A DNA stretch of 64,000 bases from Odoribacter sp036657595 (lineage in GTDB: Bacteria > Bacteroidota > Bacteroidia > Bacteroidales > Marinifilaceae): assembly GCA_036657595.1 (NCBI GenBank), contig JAVXFZ010000006.1:8685-72684 (forward strand), in the 5' to 3' direction. The position numbers and the translations under genes were made by a program. This document shows positions 47,067 through 55,427 of this stretch, one piece after another. Each line of letters begins with the position of its first letter. The stretch's first letter is position 1. The notes under the pieces were generated by a model. The model was not told the DNA's origin. It saw nothing but the letters and a program-made list of their open reading frames with translations, and ran no database searches.

Positions 47067-48263
47067 TCAATATCCCCGAACCGCCGTAATACCCGGAAGC
47101 TCTTTTCCCTCAATATATTCAAGCAAAGCACCGCCACCGGTAGAGACATAGCTCACCCGATCAGCCAAACCGAATTGATTGATCGCCGCCACCGAATCGC
47201 CGCCACCGATCAACGAAAAAGCACCTTTTTCAGTGGCTTTCACAATAGCCGCAGCTATCGCCTTCGTCCCTTCAGCAAACTTTGGTATTTCAAACACACC
47301 CACCGGACCGTTCCACAAGATCGTCTTTGAATTTTCTATCACCTTAGCAAATTCCACACAAGTAGCCGGACCGATATCCAATCCCTCCCAGCCATCGGGT
47401 ATATTCATCGGATCGCAAATTTGAGTATGAGCCTCCTGACTGAATGCATCGGCGACCAAAGTTTCATTCGACAGCACCAAATTAACCCCTTTTTCTTTAG
47501 CAATCCGCATAATATCTAAAGCCAAATCAAACTTATCCGCTTCGCAAATCGAATCGCCCACTTTCCCGCCGAGTGCCGCTTTAAACGTATAGGTCATTCC
47601 TCCGCCGAGAATCAGATTATCCACCTGATCCATCAGATTCATTATAATGTCAATCTTTGACGACACTTTCGAACCGCCCATAATTGCCGTAAACGGACGA
47701 GCCGGATGCTTCATCACATTATCCACCGCATTCAATTCTCCCTGCATCACATAACCGAATAACTTATCCTCCGGAAAAAACCGAGCGATCACCGCCGTAG
47801 AGGCGTGTGCACGGTGAGCCGTTCCAAATGCGTCATTGATCCAGACATTGCCCAACTTTGCCAACTTCCCGGCAAAGACCTCATTTCCTTTTTCCTCTTC
47901 CGGATGAAAACGCAAGTTCTCCAGCAACAACACCTCGCCGGCTTTCAAAGACTCCGCTTGTTTTTGAGCCTCCTCACCGATACAATCCTCAGCGAATTTC
48001 ACCTTCACGCCGATCAATTCTTCCAAATGTTTCCGGATATGCTGTAACGAAAACCGATCCTCCGGACCATTTTTAGGACGTCCCAAATGCGACATCAAAA
48101 TCACCGATCCGCCCCCTGCCAACACCTTTTGAATCGTGGGCACAGCAGCACGCATACGGGTATCGTCCGTAATCTCAAATTGATCATTTAAGGGCACATT
48201 AAAATCCACCCGGATCAATGCTTTTTTCCCCTTGAAATTATAAGTGTCAATAGTCTGCATCAT
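47067..48263 (-). CDS. pgk: Phosphoglycerate kinase
   Basis: 398 residues from the ATG at 48263 (an adjacent ATG at 48260 is equivalent). Homology starts at TIDTYNFKGKKALIRVDFNVPLND. SHLGRPKNGP, the ENLRFHPEEEKG stretch, IMGGSKVSSKI, NGPVGVFE and the C-terminal GGGDSVAAINQFG are all present. It makes ATP from 1,3-bisphosphoglycerate in glycolysis. A candidate -7 box (TATTTTTG, minus) is at 48309-48316. Longer starts up to 48320 add a hydrophobic stretch not found in PGK. Confidence 0.96.
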   Translation of the reverse strand: MMQTIDTYNFKGKKALIRVDFNVPLNDQFEITDDTRMRAAVPTIQKVLAGGGSVILMSHLGRPKNGPEDRFSLQHIRKHLEELIGVKVKFAEDCIGEEAQKQAESLKAGEVLLLENLRFHPEEEKGNEVFAGKLAKLGNVWINDAFGTAHRAHASTAVIARFFPEDKLFGYVMQGELNAVDNVMKHPARPFTAIMGGSKVSSKIDIIMNLMDQVDNLILGGGMTYTFKAALGGKVGDSICEADKFDLALDIMRIAKEKGVNLVLSNETLVADAFSQEAHTQICDPMNIPDGWEGLDIGPATCVEFAKVIENSKTILWNGPVGVFEIPKFAEGTKAIAAAIVKATEKGAFSLIGGGDSVAAINQFGLADRVSYVSTGGGALLEYIEGKELPGITAVRGY

Positions 48264-48308
48264 AATTGAAACATTTAGAGATATAAATAATTTTGTTAAA
48301 GTAAATGA

Positions 48309-48316
48309 CAAAAATA
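48309..48316 (-). promoter_or_regulatory. Candidate -7 box for pgk
   Basis: The minus strand reads TATTTTTG, a full TAnnTTTG match in an AT-rich region, 45 nt before the pgk ATG. No good -33 box is seen. Confidence 0.4.
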
Positions 48317-48471
48317 ACAAATAAGTCTATGGACTTCATCTTTATGATTGATAAAAATAGAAAGAAAAAAAATCTTCCCAAAATATTTTCAACACTATCG
48401 TAAAAAGAGAGCCGGGAAACTCATAAAAAAGCTATATTCGCAAACAGTTTAAGCCATAAACAAAACGGGAA

Positions 48472-48957
48472 ATGACAACACACGAACAATATATGCAAAA
48501 AGCCTTGCAAGAAGCAGCTATCGCTGCCGAAGAAGGAGAAATACCGGTGGGAGCAATCATTGTGTGTCAAGGGAAAATCATCGCCCGCGCCCACAATGAA
48601 ACGCAAAAACTACACGACGTCACCGCCCACGCCGAAATGATCGCCATCACAATGGCAACCTCCTTTTTAGGCGGAAAATACCTCAATGAATGCACACTCT
48701 ACGTGACGATGGAACCTTGCACAATGTGTGCCGGAGCCTTAGCTTGGGCGCAAATCGGTGGCTTAGTCTACGGAGCACCCGACCCGCAAAGAGGCTATTC
48801 GCGCCTCTCTCCCGCCGTGTTACATCCCCGCACCCAAATCACTTCAGACATCCTCAGCAACGAATGCAGCGAAATAATTAAACATTTTTTCCGCAAGAAA
48901 AGAGGAGGAACCGTACTCGCAAACCCTACACACACACCACCACCATCACCTGAATAA
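48472..48957 (+). CDS. tadA: tRNA adenosine(34) deaminase TadA-like
   Basis: 161 residues. The zinc deaminase motifs are HAEM (His ligand and catalytic Glu) and PCTMCAGA. EGEIPVGAIIV and HNETQKLHDVTAHAE match TadA, which converts A34 to inosine in tRNA-Arg(ACG). Nucleoside or guanine deaminases share the fold, but the N-terminus and length favour TadA. TATATTCG at 48433-48440 is a weak promoter candidate. Its 3' end overlaps the converging transporter gene by 32 bp. Confidence 0.88.
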   Translation: MTTHEQYMQKALQEAAIAAEEGEIPVGAIIVCQGKIIARAHNETQKLHDVTAHAEMIAITMATSFLGGKYLNECTLYVTMEPCTMCAGALAWAQIGGLVYGAPDPQRGYSRLSPAVLHPRTQITSDILSNECSEIIKHFFRKKRGGTVLANPTHTPPPSPE

Positions 48958-50524
48958 AAATAATCAGAAACACCATCGCTATCGGGTAAACCGTCGCGTA
49001 GGCAACACTGGGCGTATCCGAATCGGTCATCGAATCTGCTGCCGCCAAACCCGGCGTACTGGTCATTCCTCCCGTAATCACCCCCATCAGATCAAAAATG
49101 CCGATTTTAAAAACAAAATGTCCCATCACTGCCGCAACGATCATCGGCACCAACGTAATGGCAAATCCCACCCCGAACAACATCCATCCGCTCTCCTGAA
49201 AGGTCGCCATCAAATTTGCACCCGCCGAAGTTCCGACCTCCGCCAAAAACAACAACAAGCCCAATTGCCGCAACAGTTGATTTGCCGAACCGGACATCGA
49301 CCAGATGATAGGTCCTGTCTTTCCCAAAGCACTCAACACCAAGGCTACAATCAAAATGCCACCCGTCAATCCGGGAGAAAAATTAAAACTATCTGAAAAA
49401 GAAATCTGCACCTGCCCAAAGAGTACGCCCAACACAATCCCCATCGCAATAGGAAAAAAATCCGTATCCGAAAGTCGTTTTTCATCATTTCCCAGCAACG
49501 TAGCCAACTCCTTGATACTATCGGGATGCCCGACAACCGTCAGCTTATCTCCAAACTTCAATACCAACTCAGGCGAGGGCGAAAGGTCGATCCCGCTACG
49601 CCGCACCCGGGTCACCGTACAATTAAAATTCCCTTGAAAATTCAAATTAGCAAGACTTTTACCGATCACCTCCTTATTCGTAATCAACAACAAGCGAAGT
49701 TCAAACGTCTGTCCCAGCGGTAAATCCTCTGCCACTCGCTCGCCCAATAACAATTCCAACTGCTCCAAAGCCCCCTTGCTCCCCACTGCCTTCACAAAAT
49801 CACCTTCCTGCAAAACACTCATCGGTGTCGGCAAACTTGTTTCCTTCCCGTGACGAATACGCGACACCACCGCCCCCGTCATCGTACGCACCTGCAATTG
49901 CTTCAACGTCTTCCCCGCGATCATCCCGTTGGTGATGCGAAAAGTCCCCGTCTGCAACACCGGATGTTCCTCTTTTTGTTCTATCTCCAAACGTTTTTCT
50001 TCCGCTTTCAGGTCAATGCCCAACATTTTAGGCAACAATTTCACAAAAAGAATCACCCCGATCACCCCAAAAGGATAAGCAATACCATAAGCGATAGAAG
50101 CAGCAGGAGATTGTGTTGTATCAATCGCTGCCGCCAAACCGGGTGTACTGGTCAACGCCCCCGCGATCAAACCGACCATATCCGCCGTCCCGATGTTCAA
50201 GGCATATTTCAACACCAAACCCGTCAGGCAAGCCGAACCGACAATCAACAAAGTCAGCAAAATCAACACTTTCCCTTTCGACTTAAAAGAACCGAAAAAT
50301 CCGGGACCCGACTGAATGCCAATCGTAAATATAAATAATACCAATCCGAAATTACCCAATTCCTTCGGGATCACCACCCCAAAATGTCCAAACAACAAAG
50401 CGATAAAAATAACAGCCGAAACATCCAAAGATATTCCCCGAAAATTAATTTTTCCAAGGATAAATCCCAAGGCAACAATCAGGAACAAGGCAAAATAAGA
50501 CGATTGTAAAAGACTTTCAAACAT
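48926..50524 (-). CDS. AspT/YidE-family transporter with two RCK_C domains
   Basis: 532 residues. Two homologous membrane halves each carry the TSTPGLAAA motif (AGALTSTPGLAAAID near 130; GGMTSTPGLAAADS near 500). Between them lie two TrkA-C/RCK_C-like cytoplasmic domains (about 190-345: MTGAVVSRIRHG, LQEGDFVKAVG, LVLKFGDKLTVVG). This is the aspartate:alanine antiporter-like (AspT/YidE/YbjL) architecture. The substrate is unknown, possibly a dicarboxylate or amino acid. It converges with and overlaps tadA. It is followed upstream by aroA on the same strand. Confidence 0.9.
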   Translation of the reverse strand: MFESLLQSSYFALFLIVALGFILGKINFRGISLDVSAVIFIALLFGHFGVVIPKELGNFGLVLFIFTIGIQSGPGFFGSFKSKGKVLILLTLLIVGSACLTGLVLKYALNIGTADMVGLIAGALTSTPGLAAAIDTTQSPAASIAYGIAYPFGVIGVILFVKLLPKMLGIDLKAEEKRLEIEQKEEHPVLQTGTFRITNGMIAGKTLKQLQVRTMTGAVVSRIRHGKETSLPTPMSVLQEGDFVKAVGSKGALEQLELLLGERVAEDLPLGQTFELRLLLITNKEVIGKSLANLNFQGNFNCTVTRVRRSGIDLSPSPELVLKFGDKLTVVGHPDSIKELATLLGNDEKRLSDTDFFPIAMGIVLGVLFGQVQISFSDSFNFSPGLTGGILIVALVLSALGKTGPIIWSMSGSANQLLRQLGLLLFLAEVGTSAGANLMATFQESGWMLFGVGFAITLVPMIVAAVMGHFVFKIGIFDLMGVITGGMTSTPGLAAADSMTDSDTPSVAYATVYPIAMVFLIIFIQVMVVVCV

Positions 50525-50590
50525 TAATGATTGGTATTTATACGTTAAAAAATATATCTATTTAATGATTCAATTATAAAAACAAACACA

Positions 50591-51796
50591 TCAACCACAC
50601 ACACAAACCCTCTCCAACTCCTCCCAATAGGTGGGGAACGACTTATTGACAACCATCCGATCGTCTATCCTCAATCCCTTATATTTCAGTCCGACAGGCG
50701 CGAAAGCCATTGCCATCCGGTGATCATTATACGTAACAATTTTCACTTCGTTCAAGGGCGTACATTTCTCCCCTTCCCACACGATCCGCTCCTTTCCCTC
50801 CATTTTTAAACAATATCCCAACTTCTTCAACTCCTGCGCCAACGCCGCAATCCGATCCGTTTCCTTGATCCGCAACGTTTCCACCCCCGAAAACATAAAA
50901 TGAACCTCCCGCATACAACAAGCCACAGCAAACGACAACACCAAATCCGGCATATCGGTAAAATCATATTCCAACCTCATCCCCCCCGAAGAAGAACAAG
51001 TGACAACGGCACCCTCCTCATCAAAAACAGTCGACACCCCCAAACGTTCCCACAACTCCACCTGCCCGGCATCCCCTTGTATACTGTCTGCCCATAAACC
51101 GGGAAAACGAATGACCGAGCCTCCGGCAATCGCCATCGCCTCATAAAAATAAGAAGCACTGCTCCAATCCCGTTCCACTCGATAAGGCTTCGCCCGATAA
51201 GGTTTCGCCGCAATGTCAATCCCCTCCGCGCCCCAACACACCTCCGCGCCCCAAGCATTCATCAACGCCATCGTCATCCGGATATACGCGCCCGACACCA
51301 CTTTCCCCCGCAGCCGTATCTTCAATCCCCGCAACATCGAAGGTGCTATCAACAACAAGGCGGAAACGAACTGACTGCTGACAGATGCCTCTATCTCCAC
51401 CTCCCCCCCTTCCAAGGGCACACCGTGAATCAGCAGAGGCGGAAATCCCACCTGCTCTTTATATTCAATGCGAGCCCCCAAACCATTCAACGCCTCCACC
51501 AATCCGCCAATCGGTCGTTGCTTCATCCGTTCCGAACCGGTCACCTCCCACACCCCCTTCTTCTGCGCAAGATAAGCTGTCAGAAAACGCATCGCCGTCC
51601 CCGCATCCTGTATGTCAAAACAACGCTTCTCACTATGCAACGCTTCATACATCACCGCCGTATCACTACTATCGGATAGCTCCGCCGCCGCAATCTCCTG
51701 ACCCGACAACGCTCCCATCACTAACACCCGGTTGGATATACTTTTTGACAAAGGTAAAAGAATCCGTCCATTCAAAGAATTTCGGTATAAATTCAA
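50591..51796 (-). CDS. aroA: 3-phosphoshikimate 1-carboxyvinyltransferase (EPSP synthase)
   Basis: About 401 residues if translation starts at the TTG at 51796. The frame has no ATG before the conserved N-terminus; another TTG at 51847 would give 418 residues. Family features are RILLPLSKSISNRVLV, QDAGTAMRFLTAYL, VSSQFVSALLL, GVETLRIKETDR and NDHRMAMAFA. It joins shikimate 3-phosphate and phosphoenolpyruvate in the shikimate pathway. It lies just downstream of aroB. The absence of an ATG is notable but the catalytic frame is intact. Confidence 0.93.
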   Translation of the reverse strand: MNLYRNSLNGRILLPLSKSISNRVLVMGALSGQEIAAAELSDSSDTAVMYEALHSEKRCFDIQDAGTAMRFLTAYLAQKKGVWEVTGSERMKQRPIGGLVEALNGLGARIEYKEQVGFPPLLIHGVPLEGGEVEIEASVSSQFVSALLLIAPSMLRGLKIRLRGKVVSGAYIRMTMALMNAWGAEVCWGAEGIDIAAKPYRAKPYRVERDWSSASYFYEAMAIAGGSVIRFPGLWADSIQGDAGQVELWERLGVSTVFDEEGAVVTCSSSGGMRLEYDFTDMPDLVLSFAVACCMREVHFMFSGVETLRIKETDRIAALAQELKKLGYCLKMEGKERIVWEGEKCTPLNEVKIVTYNDHRMAMAFAPVGLKYKGLRIDDRMVVNKSFPTYWEELERVCVCG

Positions 51797-51869
51797 AACA
51801 ATATTTTTAATCAATAGAGGTATAAATTTTATAGGATACCGGCACAAGTATCTCCCTGCATCCGCAACT

Positions 51870-52904
51870 TCAATTCAATTGCCCCAAAGCCTCAATGATT
51901 TCATTGTGGTCACAATAATGATCAATTTCAAATTCTCCGGGCTCACGCAACAAAGTGAAATTAACCCCATCGTGCTCATTCTTCTTATCGTGCAACATCA
52001 ATTCATACAACACATCCGCCTCGTCCACCGGATGATAAGGCGGATATTTCTCCAAAATAAACTTTTTCACCGCCTCAAAATGCTTTCTATCAAATCCCAA
52101 TTTACGAACAGAGAGATACAATTCGACAATCATCCCATAAGCCACCGCATCCCCGTGATAAATCTCCAGATCCTTCCGAATCGCTACACTTTCAATGGCG
52201 TGCGCCACCGTATGCCCGAAGTTTAACGCTTTCCGCAAACCCTTCTCCTGAGGGTCGCTCTCCACCACCGCCGATTTCACCGCTACGGATTCGCGAATCA
52301 ACTGCAAAAAATTTTCCTCTGCCACCTGCGACAAATCCACCTGCATAATCTCTGCCAAATGCTTTTCGCTCGACAACAAAGCGTGTTTCAGCATCTCCGC
52401 AAATCCCGACAACACCTGCCGTTGTGTCAAAAACTGAAGGAAATAATTGTCGATCATCACCCAATCAGGATTTGAAAAAATACCGATTTCATTCTTCAAA
52501 CCGTTGAAATTCACACCGTTTTTACCGCCCACCGACGCATCCACCTGCGCCAACAAAGTCGTCGGAATGTTGATATAGCGGATTCCTCGCTTAAAACACG
52601 AAGCCGCAAAACCGCCAATATCCGAAATCAAACCGCCACCTACATTCAGCAATACCGAATTGCGCCGGGCTCCCCGCTGCGACAATACCTGCCACACTTC
52701 CATTACGCTCTCCAACGATTTATCGTGTTCGCCTTCGGCAATCGTAATGGTATGTTCTACCGGAATCTTTCCCAACGCCAAATGATCCAAACAAAAATTC
52801 CGACTATTGTTATCCACCAAAATAAAAATATCAGCAGAATCGACACCATTTAACTTATCGTGCAATTCAGTCCGAACATCTCGAGTAAAAACAATATGTT
52901 TCAT
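51870..52904 (-). CDS. aroB: 3-dehydroquinate synthase
   Basis: 344 residues from the ATG at 52904. It converts DAHP to 3-dehydroquinate with NAD and a metal. Motifs include the NAD site LNVGGGLISDIGGFAASCFKRG, INIPTTLLAQVDASVGGKNGVN, SGFAEMLKHALL with the metal Glu, and ALNFGHTVAHAIES, where the His residues bind metal. An in-frame ATG at 52949 would start inside the promoter. aroA follows after 73 nt (or 22 nt from its earliest start). The two genes form a shikimate operon. Confidence 0.96.
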   Translation of the reverse strand: MKHIVFTRDVRTELHDKLNGVDSADIFILVDNNSRNFCLDHLALGKIPVEHTITIAEGEHDKSLESVMEVWQVLSQRGARRNSVLLNVGGGLISDIGGFAASCFKRGIRYINIPTTLLAQVDASVGGKNGVNFNGLKNEIGIFSNPDWVMIDNYFLQFLTQRQVLSGFAEMLKHALLSSEKHLAEIMQVDLSQVAEENFLQLIRESVAVKSAVVESDPQEKGLRKALNFGHTVAHAIESVAIRKDLEIYHGDAVAYGMIVELYLSVRKLGFDRKHFEAVKKFILEKYPPYHPVDEADVLYELMLHDKKNEHDGVNFTLLREPGEFEIDHYCDHNEIIEALGQLN

Positions 52905-52919
52905 TGGTACAATTTTTGC

Positions 52920-52950
52920 CAAATTTAAAAAGTAAAAACCGAAATACAAA
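52920..52950 (-). promoter_or_regulatory. Promoter of aroBA
   Basis: The minus strand has TTTG (52947-52950), exactly 19 nt, then TAAATTTG (52920-52927). This is a full -33/-7 match. Initiation near 52914 leaves only about ten bases before the aroB ATG. The remaining region up to 53260 (over 300 nt) shows no gene or clear structure. Confidence 0.72.
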
Positions 52951-53266
52951 ATCTAAAGGAACCTTTCGCACAAACGGGAACGTGTAGTCATTCAACTACG
53001 ACTTAGTCACCACAGAACCGATACATTCTACACAAATCCTCCGGCTAAACACAACGCCTCCCTCTCTACATTCTTACTTCACTCTTACATCAACTCCCAT
53101 TCATTTCCCATTCATCTTCTATACAACACCTATTCAAATAAGCGTTCCATCGCTGTTCAAAAGATATTCAAATCAAGTGATAAAAAACAAGAAAATAGAG
53201 TCAACATAATTTATGAATGAAAAGAATCAACGAAAAAATGAGTAAGGTATTTCATTTTTATTATCG

Positions 53267-53274
53267 TATCTTTG
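53267..53274 (+). promoter_or_regulatory. -7 box for the island 2 sigma gene
   Basis: TATCTTTG is a full TAnnTTTG match, 138 nt before the sigma ATG at 53412. No TTTG lies at the standard -33 spacing. Confidence 0.5.
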
Positions 53275-53411
53275 CGGAGAAGATAAAAGGAGGGAAGGCT
53301 GAAAATAGAGGGTGTACAACACAAACTATTGAGCGTTGGTGCGGTGTCTAAAAGTCGAAAGGCTATAAAATAGGTATCAATAATAGAAGTGATTCTTTGA
53401 TCAGCGATCCG

Positions 53412-53939
53412 ATGGAAGAAAATAATACCGTTTCTTTTAAATTCCTTTTTGAGGAATATTATCCCTCCTTGGTAAAGGTCGCCTTTTTCTATGTCAATGA
53501 TGTAGCGTTGGCAGAGGATATCACGCAAGAAGTTTTTGCCAAACTCTTGGAAAAACGCAATCAAATCGCGACAATTGAGAATATAAAGGGATATTTGCAA
53601 TATGCCGTCAAAAATCGTTGCATCAATCATTTAGAACATTCGCGAGTGGTGGAGAAATACAATCAGGAGTATTTGAAACGCTCACAGGAATCGGAAGATT
53701 CAACGGAAGAGTATATCAACCTTGTACATAATTTAGTCGAAAAATTGCCGCTGAAACGTAAAACTATTTTGAAAATGAGCGTGGTGGAGGCTAAATCTTA
53801 TCAGGAGATCGCAACCGAATTGGATATGTCCATCAATACGGTGAAAGGTCATATCAAAAAAGCATACGCATTCTTGCGGGAAGAGATGAAAAAAGAGGTC
53901 TCAAATTACATCCTTTATATGGCTTTTGTTCGGAAATAG
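53412..53939 (+). CDS. ECF sigma-70 factor (island 2)
   Basis: 175 residues from the ATG at 53412; an earlier in-frame TTG at 53397 is unlikely. Region 2 (about 15-80) includes FKFLFEEYYPSLVKVAFFYV, AEDITQEVFAKLLEKR and GYLQYAVKNRCINH. Region 4 (about 120-170) includes LPLKRKTILKMSVVEAKSYQEIATELDMSINTVKGHIKKA in broken form across the helix-turn-helix. It should activate the fecR-susC operon downstream. The gap to fecR is 189 nt and contains a hairpin and a separate promoter-like box. Confidence 0.93.
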   Translation: MEENNTVSFKFLFEEYYPSLVKVAFFYVNDVALAEDITQEVFAKLLEKRNQIATIENIKGYLQYAVKNRCINHLEHSRVVEKYNQEYLKRSQESEDSTEEYINLVHNLVEKLPLKRKTILKMSVVEAKSYQEIATELDMSINTVKGHIKKAYAFLREEMKKEVSNYILYMAFVRK

Positions 53940-53991
53940 CATAAATTTTTTCTTTTTATAAAAAAAATCATAAATCAGGTGACCCTATTTG

Positions 53992-54022
53992 CCTCCTTTG
54001 CTGTCTTAATAGCAAAGGGAGG
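53992..54022 (+). other. Stem-loop between sigma and fecR genes of island 2
   Basis: CCTCCTTTGCT (53992-54002) pairs with AGCAAAGGGAGG (54011-54022) with one bulged G. No T-run follows on the plus strand, so it does not look like a simple terminator. It ends 6 nt before the TACGTTTG box. Confidence 0.5.
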
Positions 54023-54027
54023 AAAAA

Positions 54028-54035
54028 TACGTTTG
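54028..54035 (+). promoter_or_regulatory. Candidate -7 box before fecR of island 2
   Basis: TACGTTTG fully matches TAnnTTTG, 93 nt before the fecR ATG, without a -33 TTTG. An ECF-type promoter could use different elements. Confidence 0.4.
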
Positions 54036-54128
54036 GTTGTTTGCAAAACAGAATCGTCCAACGCACCCAATGTGAGAGGGAAAAAGAAGAAAAAGAAAAG
54101 TATAGAAGAATAAAAAGAAATCTTGTTT

Positions 54129-55268
54129 ATGGAAAGAGAAATAGAGGAAATAGTCGCTGATGTGTTGTCGGGGAAAGAATTGTCTGCGGAAGAGCGTCCT
54201 ATTTTTGAAAGATGGTATGACGAAGAGAAGCACCGGAAAGATTTTTACGAATTACAACGGCTTCAGGCAGCGATTCGGGTGGATCACGAGAAGTTCCAAA
54301 TCAATATGAACAAGGCTTGGAGGATGATCAACCAAAAAGTGCGTCCGACTTTCCGTCTTCAGAGAGTGTTGAAATACGCAGCGGTGGTTCTTTTGGTGTT
54401 GGGGGGTGGACTTTCTTATTTTTTGTGGCAGAAATCGGCATCGGTGGTGCCGGTGGTAGCGTCGGAACAGGTATGTCCGGGCAAGAAACAAGCGATGTTA
54501 ACACTTTCAGGAGGTAAAACAATCCGTTTGACAGACAGTGTGACGGGGGCAATTATTAATGAAGAAGGGGTTATGATCCGTCATACGGAAAAGAACGTGT
54601 TGACGTACGATCCGTCGTTAAATACAGGGCATTTGGTTTATAATACAGTGACTGTCCCGCGGGGAGGCGAATATGTTTTATCGTTAGCCGACGGGACGAG
54701 CGTATGGTTAAATTCCGATACGCGGATTACTTATCCGGTGAGCTTTAATGGCAACCTACGAGAAGTTTCGCTGGAGGGAGAGGCTTATTTTAAGGTAAAA
54801 GGCGATCCCTCTCATCCGTTCATTGTCCACACGAAGCAATTTGACATCCGGGTGACGGGTACGGAATTTAATATCCGGACCTATTCGGACGACACAAAGT
54901 CCGCCACCTTGGTGGAAGGAAAGATCCAGTTGGAATGTCAAGATAAAGTCCATACGCTTTCTCCGGGTGAGCAGGCGAGCCTGACGGATGGAGAGGTTCT
55001 GATACAGGAGGCTGATCTCGAAGAGGTGTTGGCTTGGCAGCACGAGGTCTTTGATTTTAAGCAATGCCGATTGGAGGAACTGCTGAATGAATTGGCACGT
55101 TGGTATGATATTCAAATTTTTTATCAAAATACAGAGGTGAAAGAGTATCATTTTTCTGCGTGGTTTCACCGCAGTAGCAGCATAGAAGAAGTAATAGACA
55201 TCTTAGAAAAAACGAAAAAAATTAAAATGAATCTAAAAGGAAAAACGTTGACAGTACAAACAAAGTAA
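54129..55268 (+). CDS. FecR-type anti-sigma factor (island 2)
   Basis: 379 residues from the ATG at 54129; an in-frame TTG at 54123 is less likely. The cytoplasmic N-terminus (about 1-85, IVADVLSGKELSAEERPIFE) is followed by a single helix (YAAVVLLVLGGGLSYFLW). The FecR domain has TVPRGGEYVLSLADGTSVWL, GEAYFKVKGDPSHPFIVH and GTEFNIRTYSDD. A C-terminal DUF4974/STN-like domain starts near 315 (LEELLNELARWYDIQIFY). It would hold the upstream sigma factor until the SusC STN domain signals. susC begins 159 nt later. Confidence 0.93.
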   Translation: MEREIEEIVADVLSGKELSAEERPIFERWYDEEKHRKDFYELQRLQAAIRVDHEKFQINMNKAWRMINQKVRPTFRLQRVLKYAAVVLLVLGGGLSYFLWQKSASVVPVVASEQVCPGKKQAMLTLSGGKTIRLTDSVTGAIINEEGVMIRHTEKNVLTYDPSLNTGHLVYNTVTVPRGGEYVLSLADGTSVWLNSDTRITYPVSFNGNLREVSLEGEAYFKVKGDPSHPFIVHTKQFDIRVTGTEFNIRTYSDDTKSATLVEGKIQLECQDKVHTLSPGEQASLTDGEVLIQEADLEEVLAWQHEVFDFKQCRLEELLNELARWYDIQIFYQNTEVKEYHFSAWFHRSSSIEEVIDILEKTKKIKMNLKGKTLTVQTK

Positions 55269-55293
55269 AGAGGTACGGGTGAAGATGAACCAC

Positions 55294-55402
55294 GGGGGTC
55301 AAACCGGAAAGTCGTCGATTCGCCCAACTGTAAAAGTAAAAGTGTGAAAAAAACCGGAACGCAGGTCAATGCATTCCGGTGAAAATTCCCGGTCAAGGGA
55401 AT
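55294..55402 (+). promoter_or_regulatory. Structured leader before susC with repeated GGTCAA loops
   Basis: Hairpin A has arms ACCGGAACGCA (55353-55363) and TGCATTCCGGT (55370-55380) with loop GGTCAA. Hairpin B has ATTCCC (55385-55390) and GGGAAT (55397-55402) with the same loop GGTCAA. A third GGTCAA (55297-55302) precedes another ACCGGAA (55303-55309) that could compete for TTCCGGT. Confidence 0.5.
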
Positions 55403-55427
55403 CTTGTTAAACAATAACTACAAATTT

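Noticed and set aside
52951..53260. Possible small gene or RNA in the long aroB-sigma intergenic region
   Set aside because: No open frame with a plausible start, no strong hairpin and no -7/-33 pair was found apart from the two flanking promoters.
53211..53630. Minus-strand open frame of about 139 codons overlapping the island 2 sigma gene
   Set aside because: It covers the promoter and region 2 of a clearly coding plus-strand sigma gene and its protein has no recognisable features.
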